A stretch of DNA of 64,000 bases, from assembly GCF_001286805.1 (NCBI RefSeq), contig NZ_CXYV01000002.1:806001-870000 (forward strand). The letters are read 5' to 3'. Under the pieces are notes generated by a model. It had not been told where the DNA came from, did not search any database, and was given only the letters and a program-made list of their open reading frames with translations. The DNA comes from Kallipyga gabonensis. GTDB lineage: Bacteria > Bacillota > Clostridia > Tissierellales > Peptoniphilaceae. A program made the position numbers and the translations under genes. Shown here in pieces: positions 52,745 through 63,697 of the stretch (position 1 is the stretch's first letter; each line of letters starts with the position of its first letter).

Positions 52745-55700
52745 TTGACGTATAAAGAACTGCCGAAAGACGCACGACAGGGCGAGCTTGATTTAATCGA
52801 TCGATGGGAAAAAATGGATCTTCTTGACCGGTCGATTAAAGAAAGAGAAGGCAAGCCGAATTACGTTTTCTATGATGGCCCGCCAACGGCAAACGGGAAA
52901 CCGGGAGTTCACCATGTGATCGCCCGGACACTTAAGGATATGACTTGCCGCTATAAGACTATGCAGGGCTACCGGGTTCGCCGCAAGGCCGGTTGGGATA
53001 CCCATGGACTTCCGGTGGAAATTGAGGTGGAGAAGAAACTGGGTTTCCACGACAAGCAGGATATTGAAGCCTATGGTGTAGAGAAGTTCAATGAGAAGTG
53101 CCGGGAGTCGGTCTTCGAATACCGTGATCTTTGGATGGATATGTCCCACCGGATGGCCTTCCTGGCCGATATGGATAATCCTTACATTACCCTGGATAAT
53201 GACTATGTGGAGACGGTTTGGCATCTTTTGGACGATTTCTACCGGAAGGGTCTGATCTATAAGGGGGCAAAAATCCTCCCTTACTGCTCACGCTGTGGGA
53301 CAGGTCTGGCCTCTCATGAAGTTGCCCAGGGCTATGAGGAAGACGACGTCATGACCGTCTATCCCATGTTCCCCATCAAAGGAAAAGAAAAAGAATATTT
53401 CCTGGCTTGGACGACTACGCCCTGGACTCTTCTCTCCAACGTGGCCTTGACGGTCCATCCTGATGCTGACTATGTCAAGGTCAAACAGGGGGATGTGAAA
53501 CTCATCTTAGCCAAAGCCCTCATGGGCCAGGCCCTCCGTGATCAATACGGTGAGATCGAAGTCTTGGAGACCATGAAGGGTAAGGACCTGGAGTATATGG
53601 AATACGACCAGCTCCTTCCTTTTGTTGACGTCAAAGGGAAGGCTTTTTTCGTCACCTGTGCTGACTATGTCACCATGGAAGACGGAACCGGCGTTGTTCA
53701 TACGGCTCCTGCCTTCGGTGAGGACGACTACCAGACCGGCCGCCGCTATGACCTGGCCCTGGTCAACCCGGTGGGGGATGACGGGACCTTCCTGGAAGGC
53801 CCCTATAAGGGAACTTTTGTCATGGATGCAGATCCCCAGGTCATTCAATACCTCAGGGACAATGGCCTTTGCTACGGGACCCAAAAGATCACCCATAACT
53901 ATCCCCACTGCTGGCGCTGCCACACTCCCCTGATTTATTACGCCAAGCCCTCCTGGTATATTGATGTTTCCTCTCATGCCCAGGAGATGGTGGAGGCGAA
54001 TAAAAAGGTCAATTGGTTCCCCGACCACGTGGGTGAAAAGCGATTCGGCAATTGGCTGGAAAATCTCAAAGACTGGGCAATTTCCCGTACCCGGTATTGG
54101 GGAACTCCCCTTAACCTCTGGGTTTGTCCGGATTGTGGCCATGTCCACTCCGTAGGGTCTCGCAAACAGCTGGCGGAAGAGGCCATTGAAGAAATCGATG
54201 AATCCATCGATCTTCACCGCCCCTATGTGGATAACGTCCACATCAAGTGCCCCGAATGCGGAGGGACCATGTCTCGCGAGCCTGACGTTATCGATGTCTG
54301 GTTCGACTCCGGGGCCATGCCCTTTGCCCAGCTCCACTATCCCTTCGAACACAAGGATGACCTGGAGAAGGAATTCTTCCCGGCTGATTTTATCTCTGAA
54401 GGCATCGACCAGACCCGTGGATGGTTTTATTCCCTCATGGCCATTTCTATCCTTTATAAGGGCCTTGCCCCCTATAAAAACGTCTTGGTCAATGACCTGG
54501 TCTTGGACAAGAACGGAGCCAAGATGTCCAAGTCCAAGGGCAATACTCTGGATCCTTTCGATCTCTTCGATAAGTATTCAGCGGATGCCATCCGCTTCTA
54601 CTCCCTCTTCGTCTCTCCACCCTGGGTACCCACCCGCTTCGATGTAGAAGGGGTAAAAGAGGTCAACGCCAAGTTCTTCCGGACCTTGAAGAACGTCTAC
54701 CAGATGTTCGCCCTTTATGCCAACACCAATGGTTGGGAGGCGGCTTCCTTTTCCGTCCCGGTGGAGGAACGGCCGGAAATTGACCGCTGGCTCCTCTCTC
54801 GCTTCCAGTCCCTCTACAAGACCTACCGGGAGGAGATGGAAATCTTCGAATATACCAAGGTGGTCCATGCCCTATCGGACTTCGTTGTGGAAGACCTGTC
54901 CAACTGGTATATCCGTCGGAACCGGTCCCGCTTCTGGTCCTCTGAAGATAGTGACTACGTCAAATCCTGCTTCCTGACCACCTACGAAGTGGTCCTGGGC
55001 CTGTCCAAGCTCATCGCCCCCATCACCCCCTTCCTGGCTGACCAGGTTTACCTGGCCCTGACCCATGGGGAGGCCATGGACTCCGTCCATCTGGAATACC
55101 TGCCGGAGGCCCATGAGGAAATCATCGATAAGGCCCTGGAAGAGAAGATGGACCTGGTCCGCAAGATCGTCAACCTGGGCCGGGCCTCCCGTGAGGATGC
55201 CCAGATCAAGGTCCGCCAACCCCTCCAAGAGATTATGGTGGACAAGAAATACCGGGATCAGATTGCTGACTTAGTTGACTTGATCAAAGAGGAACTGAAT
55301 GTCAAGGAAGTTGTCTTTTCCGATGCCCTGGCGGATTATGCCAATATTGCCTTAAAACCCAACTATAAATTGGCGGGGTCTATCCTGGGCGGAAAGATCA
55401 AGGAATTTGCCCGGAAACTCAAGGAAGTGGATGCCCACCAGTTCCTGGAAAAAATTCAAGACGGCCTTGTGACCATGGAACTGGGCGGTGAAGAAGTCTC
55501 CATCCCTAAAGATTACGTTCTTGCTGATTTCCATGCCAAGGAAGGCTACGACGTGGCCATGGATGGGAATGTCTCCGTAGTTTTGGAGACGGAACTCAAT
55601 CCTAACCTTATCCGAGAAGGATTTGCCCGCGAGTTCATTTCCCGGATCCAACAAGCCCGGAAAAAGAAGGACTTCGATGTGGCTGACCGGATCGAGATTG

Positions 55701-55867
55701 TCTATGACGGTGATGAAACCCTGGTGGATGCTATCCGGGAGAATCAGGAGATGATTGCCGGCAATGTCCTTGCCCTGGCATTGACTTATGAAAAGGGAAC
55801 AAAAGGGGAGGAAGAAGACCTCAACGGACATACCATTCATTTCACCCTGAAAAAGGTGGATGATTAA
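52745..55867 (+). CDS. ileS: Isoleucyl-tRNA synthetase, IleRS2-like with GXHH signature
   Basis: A 1040-residue class I synthetase. The first signature lies in PPTANGKPGVHHVIART, giving G54-V-H-H57 (GXHH) where most synthetases have HXGH. KMSKS is intact at 593-597. The CP1 editing domain and a long C-terminal region follow (about 640-1040). Length, the GRPG/GKPG-type signature and the C-terminus fit the eukaryote-like IleRS2 class. Reported IleRS2 enzymes with GXHH are extremely resistant to mupirocin. TTG 52745 is chosen as the start because AAAGGAG lies six bases upstream; an earlier GTG at 52703 falls within the structured leader. Confidence 0.95.
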   Translation: MTYKELPKDARQGELDLIDRWEKMDLLDRSIKEREGKPNYVFYDGPPTANGKPGVHHVIARTLKDMTCRYKTMQGYRVRRKAGWDTHGLPVEIEVEKKLGFHDKQDIEAYGVEKFNEKCRESVFEYRDLWMDMSHRMAFLADMDNPYITLDNDYVETVWHLLDDFYRKGLIYKGAKILPYCSRCGTGLASHEVAQGYEEDDVMTVYPMFPIKGKEKEYFLAWTTTPWTLLSNVALTVHPDADYVKVKQGDVKLILAKALMGQALRDQYGEIEVLETMKGKDLEYMEYDQLLPFVDVKGKAFFVTCADYVTMEDGTGVVHTAPAFGEDDYQTGRRYDLALVNPVGDDGTFLEGPYKGTFVMDADPQVIQYLRDNGLCYGTQKITHNYPHCWRCHTPLIYYAKPSWYIDVSSHAQEMVEANKKVNWFPDHVGEKRFGNWLENLKDWAISRTRYWGTPLNLWVCPDCGHVHSVGSRKQLAEEAIEEIDESIDLHRPYVDNVHIKCPECGGTMSREPDVIDVWFDSGAMPFAQLHYPFEHKDDLEKEFFPADFISEGIDQTRGWFYSLMAISILYKGLAPYKNVLVNDLVLDKNGAKMSKSKGNTLDPFDLFDKYSADAIRFYSLFVSPPWVPTRFDVEGVKEVNAKFFRTLKNVYQMFALYANTNGWEAASFSVPVEERPEIDRWLLSRFQSLYKTYREEMEIFEYTKVVHALSDFVVEDLSNWYIRRNRSRFWSSEDSDYVKSCFLTTYEVVLGLSKLIAPITPFLADQVYLALTHGEAMDSVHLEYLPEAHEEIIDKALEEKMDLVRKIVNLGRASREDAQIKVRQPLQEIMVDKKYRDQIADLVDLIKEELNVKEVVFSDALADYANIALKPNYKLAGSILGGKIKEFARKLKEVDAHQFLEKIQDGLVTMELGGEEVSIPKDYVLADFHAKEGYDVAMDGNVSVVLETELNPNLIREGFAREFISRIQQARKKKDFDVADRIEIVYDGDETLVDAIRENQEMIAGNVLALALTYEKGTKGEEEDLNGHTIHFTLKKVDD

Positions 55868-55890
55868 ATTTTTTCTCTGAAAATAAGCGA

Positions 55891-55931
55891 AAACGCCTGG
55901 ATCTGTCGAACCACGGGTCCGGGCGTTTTTT
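55891..55931 (+). terminator. Terminator of ileS
   Basis: AAACGCCTGGATC (55891-55903) pairs with GGTCCGGGCGTTT (55916-55928) with G-U pairs, followed by T to 55931. Confidence 0.88.
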
Positions 55932-55933
55932 AC

Positions 55934-55962
55934 TTGATTTTTTCAGTACCATAGGCTATACT
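55934..55962 (+). promoter_or_regulatory. Upstream promoter of rpoBC
   Basis: TTGATT (55934-55939) and TATACT (55957-55962) with 17-base spacing, directly after the ileS terminator. Confidence 0.7.
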
Positions 55963-56026
55963 ATAAACAAGTCATTTCTATAAATGAGTTTTTTCTCTAT
56001 ATCTCCTATTTTGGACCGGTTATGTC

Positions 56027-56056
56027 TTGACCAGGTTCCTTTTTTCGTGCTATACT
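56027..56056 (+). promoter_or_regulatory. Downstream promoter of rpoBC
   Basis: TTGACC (56027-56032) and TATACT (56051-56056) with 18-base spacing; TGC before the -10 gives an extended -10. Transcription should begin near 56063. Confidence 0.75.
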
Positions 56057-56075
56057 CACATATTGCAACAGTGTT

Positions 56076-56103
56076 AAATCGGTACTTATGCCGATTTTTT
56101 CTT
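56076..56103 (+). terminator. Candidate attenuator in the rpoB leader
   Basis: AAATCGG (56076-56082) pairs with CCGATTT (56091-56097) around an eight-base loop and runs into TTTTTTCTT. It begins only about 13 bases after the predicted start of the downstream promoter transcript. Partial termination here could set RNA polymerase levels. Confidence 0.6.
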
Positions 56104-56160
56104 ATTCTTTACGATGAAATGACCGGTTCTCACAATTGTTGAAAAAAGTAAGGGGTGGCT

Positions 56161-59100
56161 ATGGTAATGCACAATCATACAGAGATGTATGGGCGGACGG
56201 CACGCGAGACCTTTTCTCGCATTCCTTCCGTGCTGGAATTTCCCAACCTGCTGGACATCCAGAAGAACTCTTTTGAGTGGTTTTTGGAGGAAGGCCTGGG
56301 TGAAGTCTTGGCGGATATTTCTCCCATTCGTGACTATTCGGGCGGCTTGGTCCTCGAATTTGTCGATTATACCTTTGACGATGAGTCGGAATACTCCGTG
56401 GAAGAAGCCAAGGAACGGGATGTCAACTACTCCAAAAAGCTTCGGGTAAAGGTCCGCTTAATCAAAATGGATGAGGGCGAGATCATGGACGTCAAGGAGC
56501 AGGAAGTTTTCCTGGGCGACATTCCCATGATGACCCCGACCGGGACTTTCATTATTAATGGGGCCGAGCGGACAATTGTTTCTCAGCTCATCCGGTCTCC
56601 CGGTGTCTATTACACCTCTTCTTTTGATAAGTCGGGAAGCCTGGAAGTCGCCTCCACCGTCATTCCTAACCGGGGTGCCTGGCTGGAATATGACAATGAT
56701 GCCAACGGTGTGGTCAATGTCCGCATCGACCGGACTCGCAAGCTCCCTGCCACCACCCTAATCCGTGCCCTCCTTTTTGAAAGCAACCAGGAGATGGTGG
56801 ATGTTTTAGGGGAGAGTGAAGCCCTGGCCAAGACCCTGGCGAAGGATGTTTCCAAAAATCGGGAGGAAGCCTTATTGGAAATCTACCGTAAGCTTAAGCC
56901 CGGAGATATGGCTTCTCTCGAATCGGCAGAGCCTCTAATCCACAACCTCTTTTTCGATCCCAAGCGTTATGACCTGGCCCACGTCGGTCGTTACAAATTC
57001 AATAAAAAGCTTACCGTATTCAACCGGATCCATAACCGGATTCTGGCTGCTGATGCCATCTCCGAGGACGGAGAAATCATCGCCAAGGAAGGGGACTTCC
57101 TGGATGAAGATTTAGCCATGGCCATCGAAAATGCCGGCATCAATATTGTCGATGTCTATCCCGACCGGACCATGGAAAAGCAGGTTCGGGTAGTCGGGTC
57201 TCACTTTGTGGACTACCGGACTTTCCAGGACCAGATCCCCGATGTTGATCTGGATCAATTCAAATTCTCCGATAAGATTTATAAACCCGCTATGGATGCT
57301 GCTTTGGAGGCCTTTGAAGCCAATGAAAATGGAGCCTTTGATGAAAGCCGGCGGAAGGTTCAATATATTAAGCGTCATATGGATGAGATTAGCCCCCGAC
57401 ATATTACTCCGGCGGACATTCTAGCCACCTTATCCTATCAGCTGAACCTGTATGACGGGATCGGCGACACCGATGACATCGACCACCTGGGCAACCGCCG
57501 GGTACGCTGCGTTGGTGAACTTCTTCAGAACCAGTTTCGGATCGGTCTCTCCCGGATGGAGAGGGTGGTCCGCGAGCGGATGACCACCGGAGACCAGGAC
57601 TTGGCCACCCCCCAATCCCTCCTCAATGTTCGTCCGGTAACAGCAGCCATCAAGGAATTCTTCGGATCTTCCCAGCTTTCTCAGTTCATGGACCAGACCA
57701 ATCCCATGTCGGAATTGACTCACAAGCGTCGTCTTTCAGCCCTGGGGCCGGGCGGACTTTCCAGAGACCGTGCCGGAGCGGAAGTCCGCGACGTCCACGA
57801 TTCTCATTACGGCCGGATTTGTCCCATTGAGACCCCTGAAGGTCCCAACATCGGCTTAATCACTTCCTTGACTACCTATGGTCGGATCAATAAATTGGGC
57901 TTCATTGAGACCCCCTACCGAAAGGTCATCAAAGGAACCGGTCAGGTGACCGATGAGATCATCTACATGACGGCCGATGAAGAAGATAAGTACATCAAAG
58001 CCCAGGCCAATGAACCTCTGGACGACAAGGGCTTTTTTATCAACGAACGCGTTTCCGGCCGGGGTATCCGGGCGGAAAACGGAATTTTCCCACGCGATGA
58101 AGTTGACCTTATGGACGTTTCTCCTCAGCAGATTGTTTCTGTCGGGGCAGCCATGATCCCCTTCCTGGAAAATGACGATGCTACCCGTGCTTTGATGGGA
58201 ACCAACATGCAGCGTCAGGCGGTCCCCCTGATTAAGACCACGGCTCCAATTATTGGTACCGGTATTGAGCACAAGGCAGCCTGCGATTCAGGTGTCATGG
58301 TTCTGGCGAAAGAAGACGGGGTGGTCACTTCTGTTGACAGTGACCATGTCGATGTCACTGACAAGGATGGGGAAGTCCACCACTATAAGATCTTGAAATT
58401 CCGTCGGGCAAACCAAGGAACCTGTTTTAACCAGCGTCCTATCGTTCGCGAAGGGGAAAAGGTGAAAAAGGGTGATACCCTGGCTGATGGCCCCTCTACG
58501 GATATGGGAGAAATTGCCTTAGGCAAGAATATCCTCATTGCCTTCATGGAATGGGAAGGCTACAACTATGAAGATGCTATGCTCATCAATGAATCCCTGG
58601 TTATTGACGACACCCTGACCTCGGTTCACATTGAAGAGCATACCTGCGAAGCCCGTCAGACTAAATTGGGACCCGAGGAAATTACCCGGGATATTCCCAA
58701 TGTAGGCGATGATATGAAGAAGAACCTGGATGAAAACGGGATTGTCCGCATCGGAGCGGAAGTTTTTGCCGGAGATATTTTGGTCGGCAAGGTGACACCT
58801 AAGGGAGAAACCGAGCTTTCACCGGAGGAACGTCTCCTCCGGGCCATCTTTGGAGAAAAGGCCAGGGAAGTCCGGGATGCCTCTTTGAAGGTGCCCCATG
58901 GAGAATTCGGTATTGTCGTCGATATCAAGACCTATTCGCGGGCAAATGGGGACGATTTGGCCCCGGGCATCAACGAAGTGGTTCGGGTTTACATCGCCTC
59001 CAAGCGAAAGATCATGGTGGGGGATAAGATGTGTGGCCGTCACGGGAATAAGGGTGTCGTCTCTCGAATCCTGCCCATGGAAGATATGCCCTTCCTTCCT

Positions 59101-59955
59101 GATGGAACCCCTGTTCAGATCTGCCTGAACCCCTTAGGTATTCCTTCCCGAATGAATCTGGGGCAGGTTTTGGAAGTTCACCTGGGTATGGCCGCTAAGA
59201 AGCTGGGCTGGAAGGTGGCGACCCCGGTATTCGACGGTGCTCAGGACTATGAAATCGAAGAAGCCCTTGAGAGTGCGGGTTACGATATTTCCGGTCAGAT
59301 CCAGCTTCGCGATGGACGGACCGGGGAGGAGTTTGCCCAGCCCGTTACCGTAGGCTATATGTATATGCTCAAGCTCCACCACATGGTGGAAGAGAAAATC
59401 CATGCCCGGTCCACAGGCCCCTACTCCCTGGTTACCCAACAGCCTCTGGGCGGTAAGGCCCAATTCGGTGGTCAGCGTTTCGGGGAGATGGAAGTATGGG
59501 CTCTGGAGGCTTATGGTGCTTCCCACACCCTCCAGGAAATGCTCACCGTCAAATCGGATGATGTGACCGGCCGTGTCCGGACCTATGAAGCCATCGTTAA
59601 AGGTGAGAATATTCCTGAGCCGGGCATTCCCGAATCTTTTAAGGTTCTGATTAAGGAACTCCAATCCCTGTCACTGAACGTCAAACTTCTGGATGAGGAT
59701 GGGGAAGAAGTTCAATTGAAGGACGACTTGGACGACCTCACCCGCTTCTCCCAGATTGAAGAAATCGATGAGAGACAGAGTGAGGACCTGCCGGACCGCT
59801 TTATCCGTGATGCCAGCGAAGGGGATGAAGAGGAAGATGAGGACGACCTGATCGATGTCGATGAGGACGACCTTGATGACCTGGAAGACAGTCGGTTAGA
59901 AGATGAGGAAGAAGAAGAACTGAACCGTGCCGTGGAAGATGAAGAGGACGAATAG
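56161..59955 (+). CDS. rpoB: RNA polymerase beta subunit
   Basis: A 1264-residue beta subunit. The rifampicin region reads [20 protein letters not shown] followed by [10 protein letters not shown], with the usual Asp, His and Ser positions unchanged, so susceptibility is expected. [27 protein letters not shown] and [20 protein letters not shown] are also conserved. The last about 65 residues form an acidic low-complexity tail. ATG 56161 is preferred, with AAGGGGTGG just upstream; a GTG at 56155 is an in-frame alternative overlapping that site. It builds the core enzyme with RpoC, encoded 20 bases downstream. It is not preceded by rplL here. Confidence 0.98.
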   Translation: MVMHNHTEMYGRTARETFSRIPSVLEFPNLLDIQKNSFEWFLEEGLGEVLADISPIRDYSGGLVLEFVDYTFDDESEYSVEEAKERDVNYSKKLRVKVRLIKMDEGEIMDVKEQEVFLGDIPMMTPTGTFIINGAERTIVSQLIRSPGVYYTSSFDKSGSLEVASTVIPNRGAWLEYDNDANGVVNVRIDRTRKLPATTLIRALLFESNQEMVDVLGESEALAKTLAKDVSKNREEALLEIYRKLKPGDMASLESAEPLIHNLFFDPKRYDLAHVGRYKFNKKLTVFNRIHNRILAADAISEDGEIIAKEGDFLDEDLAMAIENAGINIVDVYPDRTMEKQVRVVGSHFVDYRTFQDQIPDVDLDQFKFSDKIYKPAMDAALEAFEANENGAFDESRRKVQYIKRHMDEISPRHITPADILATLSYQLNLYDGIGDTDDIDHLGNRRVRCVGELLQNQFRIGLSRMERVVRERMTTGDQDLATPQSLLNVRPVTAAIKEFFGSSQLSQFMDQTNPMSELTHKRRLSALGPGGLSRDRAGAEVRDVHDSHYGRICPIETPEGPNIGLITSLTTYGRINKLGFIETPYRKVIKGTGQVTDEIIYMTADEEDKYIKAQANEPLDDKGFFINERVSGRGIRAENGIFPRDEVDLMDVSPQQIVSVGAAMIPFLENDDATRALMGTNMQRQAVPLIKTTAPIIGTGIEHKAACDSGVMVLAKEDGVVTSVDSDHVDVTDKDGEVHHYKILKFRRANQGTCFNQRPIVREGEKVKKGDTLADGPSTDMGEIALGKNILIAFMEWEGYNYEDAMLINESLVIDDTLTSVHIEEHTCEARQTKLGPEEITRDIPNVGDDMKKNLDENGIVRIGAEVFAGDILVGKVTPKGETELSPEERLLRAIFGEKAREVRDASLKVPHGEFGIVVDIKTYSRANGDDLAPGINEVVRVYIASKRKIMVGDKMCGRHGNKGVVSRILPMEDMPFLPDGTPVQICLNPLGIPSRMNLGQVLEVHLGMAAKKLGWKVATPVFDGAQDYEIEEALESAGYDISGQIQLRDGRTGEEFAQPVTVGYMYMLKLHHMVEEKIHARSTGPYSLVTQQPLGGKAQFGGQRFGEMEVWALEAYGASHTLQEMLTVKSDDVTGRVRTYEAIVKGENIPEPGIPESFKVLIKELQSLSLNVKLLDEDGEEVQLKDDLDDLTRFSQIEEIDERQSEDLPDRFIRDASEGDEEEDEDDLIDVDEDDLDDLEDSRLEDEEEEELNRAVEDEEDE

Positions 59956-59975
59956 TCCGGGAGAGGAGTTCGATC

Positions 59976-62900
59976 TTGAAAAGAACCAATAATTTTGATG
60001 CCATTCAAATAAAAATAGCTTCTCCGGAAAAAATTCGTTCCTGGTCCCACGGAGAAGTGAAGAAGCCGGAAACAATCAACTACCGGACCCTGAAGCCGGA
60101 AAAAGACGGTCTCTTTTGCGAAAAGATTTTCGGTCCTACTAAAGACTGGGAATGTAACTGCGGAAAATATAAGCGGATCCGCTATAAGGGCGTGGTCTGC
60201 GAGAAGTGTGGGGTTGAAGTCACGAAGTCCAAGGTTCGCCGGGAGAGGATGGGTCATATTGAATTGGCCTGCCCGGTTTCCCATATCTGGTATTTTAAGG
60301 GGATTCCCTCTCGAATGGGTCTCCTTCTGGATATGTCACCCAAGGCCCTGGAATTGGTCCTCTATTTTGCCAATTACATCGTTATTGATCCGGGTATTGC
60401 CGAGGGCGACCTCTATGAGAAGCGACTCCTCAGTGAAACGGAATACCATGAGTATCGGGAGAAGTACGGTGATGGATTCCGGGCCGGCATGGGTGCGGAA
60501 GCGGTTAAGGAACTCCTGGCCAAGTTAGACTTGGAAGAGGAGGAAAAGAGGCTTAAAGAGGAGTTGGAGGATGCCTCCGGTCAAAAGAAGGTTCGAATCC
60601 TCCGCCGGATGGAGGTGGTGGAAGCCTTCCTTCTTTCCGGAAATAAGCCGGAGTGGATGTGCCTGGATGTCCTTCCGGTCATGCCGCCGGACCTCCGCCC
60701 TATGGTTCAGCTGGAAGGAGGACGCTTTGCAACGTCCGACCTAAACGACCTCTATCGCCGGGTCATCAACCGGAACAACCGGTTGAAGAGACTCCTGGAC
60801 ATCGGGGCTCCGGACATCATTGTTCGAAATGAAAAGCGGATGCTACAGGAAGCGGTGGATGCCCTGATTGACAACGGACGTCGGGGAAAGCCGGTAACCG
60901 GAGCTTCCAACCGACCCCTAAAGTCCCTCTCTGACCTCCTGAAAGGGAAGTCAGGCCGCTTCCGCCAGAATCTTTTAGGTAAGCGGGTGGATTACTCCGG
61001 ACGGTCGGTTATCGTCGTCGGCCCCCACCTCAAGTTCTACCAGTGCGGGCTGCCTAAAGATATGGCACTGGAACTCTTTAAGCCTTTTGTGATGAGAGAG
61101 CTGGTCGCACAGGACCAGGCCAACAATATTAAAAATGCCAAGAAAATGGTGGAAAGAAAGGATCCACGCGTATGGGGTCCCCTGGAGAAGGTTATTAAAG
61201 ACCATCCCGTTCTCCTCAACCGTGCTCCTACCCTTCACCGGCTGGGCATCCAGGCCTTTGAACCTATCCTGGTTGAAGGCAAGGCCATCCAGCTCCACCC
61301 CTTGGTTTGCACCCCCTACAATGCCGACTTCGACGGCGACCAGATGGCGGTCCATGTTCCTCTGTCCACAGAAGCACAGATCGAAGCCCGCCTCCTTATG
61401 ATGTCGACCAACAACATCCTGGCCCCAAAGGATGGAAAGCCCATCAATACCCCAACCCAGGACATGGTCCTCGGTGTTTATTACCTGACCAAGCCCCCTG
61501 TCTCCGACCAGGTGGTCATGAACTTCCAGGGTTACGATGAGATGGTCCAGGCCTTGGTTAATGGCTATATCGATGTTCACTCCAACGTAGGTGTTCGTCT
61601 CTTTCAGGGGCCGGAAGACCACGGGAAGTTGGTCAACTCAACAGTAGGCAACTTCATCTTCAACCATGCCATTCCTCAGGACCTGGGTTTTGTGGACCGG
61701 TCAGAAGACCCTTATAGCCTGGAGATCAATTGGCGGGTGGCAAAGAAGCAATTAACCCAAATCATTGACCGTTGCTTCCGTATCCATGGCAACATTCGGA
61801 CGGCCCGCATGTTGGATGATATGAAAGCTCTGGGTTACAAATACTCCACCCTGGCCGCTCTTTCCGTATCGATGAACGATGTCCAAATTCCCCAGGTTAA
61901 GTTTGACCTTCTGAATGCAGCTGATGAGGAAGTGGATAAGATCAAACGCCTGGCCAGCCGTGGTCGGATGACGGAAACCGAGCGAAAAAAAGCTGTCGTG
62001 GAGATTTGGAACAAGACTACGGATGACATTGAAAAGGAAGTCTTTAACAACCTGGGTGAGGACAATTCCATCGCGACCATGGCCCTTTCCGGGGCACGTG
62101 GTTCTTCCAAGCAGATTTCTCAGCTGGCCGGTATGCGTGGACTGATGTCCTCCGCAACCGGGGAAACCATTGAAATTCCCATTCGAGCCAACTTCCGTGA
62201 AGGCTTGTCCGTTTTGGAATTCTTTATTTCCACTCATGGATCTCGTAAGGGGCTTTCGGATACTGCCCTCCGTACCGCTGACTCGGGATATTTAACCCGA
62301 CGTTTGGTGGACGTTTCTCAGGATGTCATCGTCACGGAAGATGATTGCGGAACTGACCGCTATATTGAGGTTTCCGACATTAAGGAAGGGGATGAATTGA
62401 TCGAGTCCCTCTCTGACCGGATTATCGGCCGGACCTCCTTTGAAGACATCCTCCACCCCAACACGGGTGAACTGATTGTCCGCAAGGATGACACCATTAC
62501 CGAGAGAATCAGCGAGGAGATTGTCAAGGCTGGAATTGAGAAGGTCAAGGTCCGGTCCATCCTCGAGTGTAACACTGTTCACGGGGTCTGTGCCAAGTGT
62601 TACGGACGAAACCTGGCGACAGGCAAAGCGGTTAATATCGGTGAAGCTGTCGGTATCATCGCTGCTGAGTCCATTGGCGAACCGGGTACCCAGCTGACCA
62701 TGCGGACTTTCCACTCCGGTGGTGTTGCAGGAACCGCGATTACTTCCGGTCTTCCTCGTGTTGAAGAACTTTTCGAGGCAAGAAAGCCTAAGGGTCTTGC
62801 TCCCATAGCCCGGACTTCCGGTGTAGTTTCCTTTAAGGAAAACAAAAAACGCCGGGATATTGTCATCACCTCCGAGGAGGGACACCAGGAAACCTACACC

Positions 62901-63614
62901 ATCCCCTATGATTCCAAGATTGACCTCCAGGAAGGGGACTATGTAGCAAAGGGGCAAAGGCTGACCGCCGGATCTATCAATCCGGTTGAGCTTCTGGAAG
63001 TTTTAGGACCGGAAGCTGTACAGAACTACATCACTTCCGAAGTTCAGAAGGTTTACCGTCTCCAGGGCGTTGATATCGATGACCGCCATATTGAAATCAT
63101 CATCCACCAGATGATGCAGAAAGTTCGGATCCTGGAAGCCGGAGATTCCGGTTTCCTCCCGGGCACCCTCATGAATGCTCGTTTGGTTGCCCTTAAGAAC
63201 CGTCAGCTACACGAAGAAGGGAAGGAAGAGGTAGTTTACGAATACCAGCTTCTCGGAATCACCAAGGCCTCCATCGCCTCGGAATCCTTCCTCTCCGCCG
63301 CCTCCTTCCAGGAGACCACCCGGGTACTCACCGATGCTTCCATCAAGGGCAAGGTGGATTACCTCCGAGGGCTCAAAGAAAATATCATTATCGGAAAGCT
63401 CATTCCTGCCGGTACCGGAATGAAGCTCTACGCCAATAATGAGATAGACTATGAGGGCATGGATGAGGACCTGGCCAGGATTGAAGGCCTTCGGGCTGAG
63501 GGCGAGTCCTATGCCGGAACGGATTCTTTGGAGGATGAAGATTCCGACGAGGAATCTGCTGACCTTGCCGAGGAAACGGAAGAAGAAAGGGAAGAAGCTT
63601 CTTTTGCTGAATAG
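59976..63614 (+). CDS. rpoC: RNA polymerase beta' subunit
   Basis: A 1212-residue beta' subunit of the usual Firmicute size, without large insertions. The N-terminal zinc site is [20 protein letters not shown]; the catalytic [12 protein letters not shown] with three Asp lies near residue 450; the second zinc site uses CGTD and [33 protein letters not shown] is conserved. An acidic tail of about 35 residues ends the protein. Translation starts at TTG 59976, with GGGAGAGGAG upstream; no ATG fits. It forms the active centre with RpoB. Confidence 0.98.
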   Translation: MKRTNNFDAIQIKIASPEKIRSWSHGEVKKPETINYRTLKPEKDGLFCEKIFGPTKDWECNCGKYKRIRYKGVVCEKCGVEVTKSKVRRERMGHIELACPVSHIWYFKGIPSRMGLLLDMSPKALELVLYFANYIVIDPGIAEGDLYEKRLLSETEYHEYREKYGDGFRAGMGAEAVKELLAKLDLEEEEKRLKEELEDASGQKKVRILRRMEVVEAFLLSGNKPEWMCLDVLPVMPPDLRPMVQLEGGRFATSDLNDLYRRVINRNNRLKRLLDIGAPDIIVRNEKRMLQEAVDALIDNGRRGKPVTGASNRPLKSLSDLLKGKSGRFRQNLLGKRVDYSGRSVIVVGPHLKFYQCGLPKDMALELFKPFVMRELVAQDQANNIKNAKKMVERKDPRVWGPLEKVIKDHPVLLNRAPTLHRLGIQAFEPILVEGKAIQLHPLVCTPYNADFDGDQMAVHVPLSTEAQIEARLLMMSTNNILAPKDGKPINTPTQDMVLGVYYLTKPPVSDQVVMNFQGYDEMVQALVNGYIDVHSNVGVRLFQGPEDHGKLVNSTVGNFIFNHAIPQDLGFVDRSEDPYSLEINWRVAKKQLTQIIDRCFRIHGNIRTARMLDDMKALGYKYSTLAALSVSMNDVQIPQVKFDLLNAADEEVDKIKRLASRGRMTETERKKAVVEIWNKTTDDIEKEVFNNLGEDNSIATMALSGARGSSKQISQLAGMRGLMSSATGETIEIPIRANFREGLSVLEFFISTHGSRKGLSDTALRTADSGYLTRRLVDVSQDVIVTEDDCGTDRYIEVSDIKEGDELIESLSDRIIGRTSFEDILHPNTGELIVRKDDTITERISEEIVKAGIEKVKVRSILECNTVHGVCAKCYGRNLATGKAVNIGEAVGIIAAESIGEPGTQLTMRTFHSGGVAGTAITSGLPRVEELFEARKPKGLAPIARTSGVVSFKENKKRRDIVITSEEGHQETYTIPYDSKIDLQEGDYVAKGQRLTAGSINPVELLEVLGPEAVQNYITSEVQKVYRLQGVDIDDRHIEIIIHQMMQKVRILEAGDSGFLPGTLMNARLVALKNRQLHEEGKEEVVYEYQLLGITKASIASESFLSAASFQETTRVLTDASIKGKVDYLRGLKENIIIGKLIPAGTGMKLYANNEIDYEGMDEDLARIEGLRAEGESYAGTDSLEDEDSDEESADLAEETEEEREEASFAE

Positions 63615-63632
63615 TTTTATTGAATAGGAGAT

Positions 63633-63671
63633 AAAGGGGGACGGGCCTACCGGTCTTTCCCCTTTTTATTT
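63633..63671 (+). terminator. Terminator of rpoBC
   Basis: AAAGGGG (63633-63639) pairs with CCCCTTT (63659-63665), with an inner GAC/GTC and GG/CC extension, and TTTTTATTTT follows. Confidence 0.75.
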
Positions 63672-63697
63672 TGGTCAAAGGCATAAGGGGGAAGTTG

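Noticed and set aside
53507-54352. 281-codon minus-strand open frame inside ileS
   Set aside because: Codon-bias shadow of ileS with no start signal or motif.
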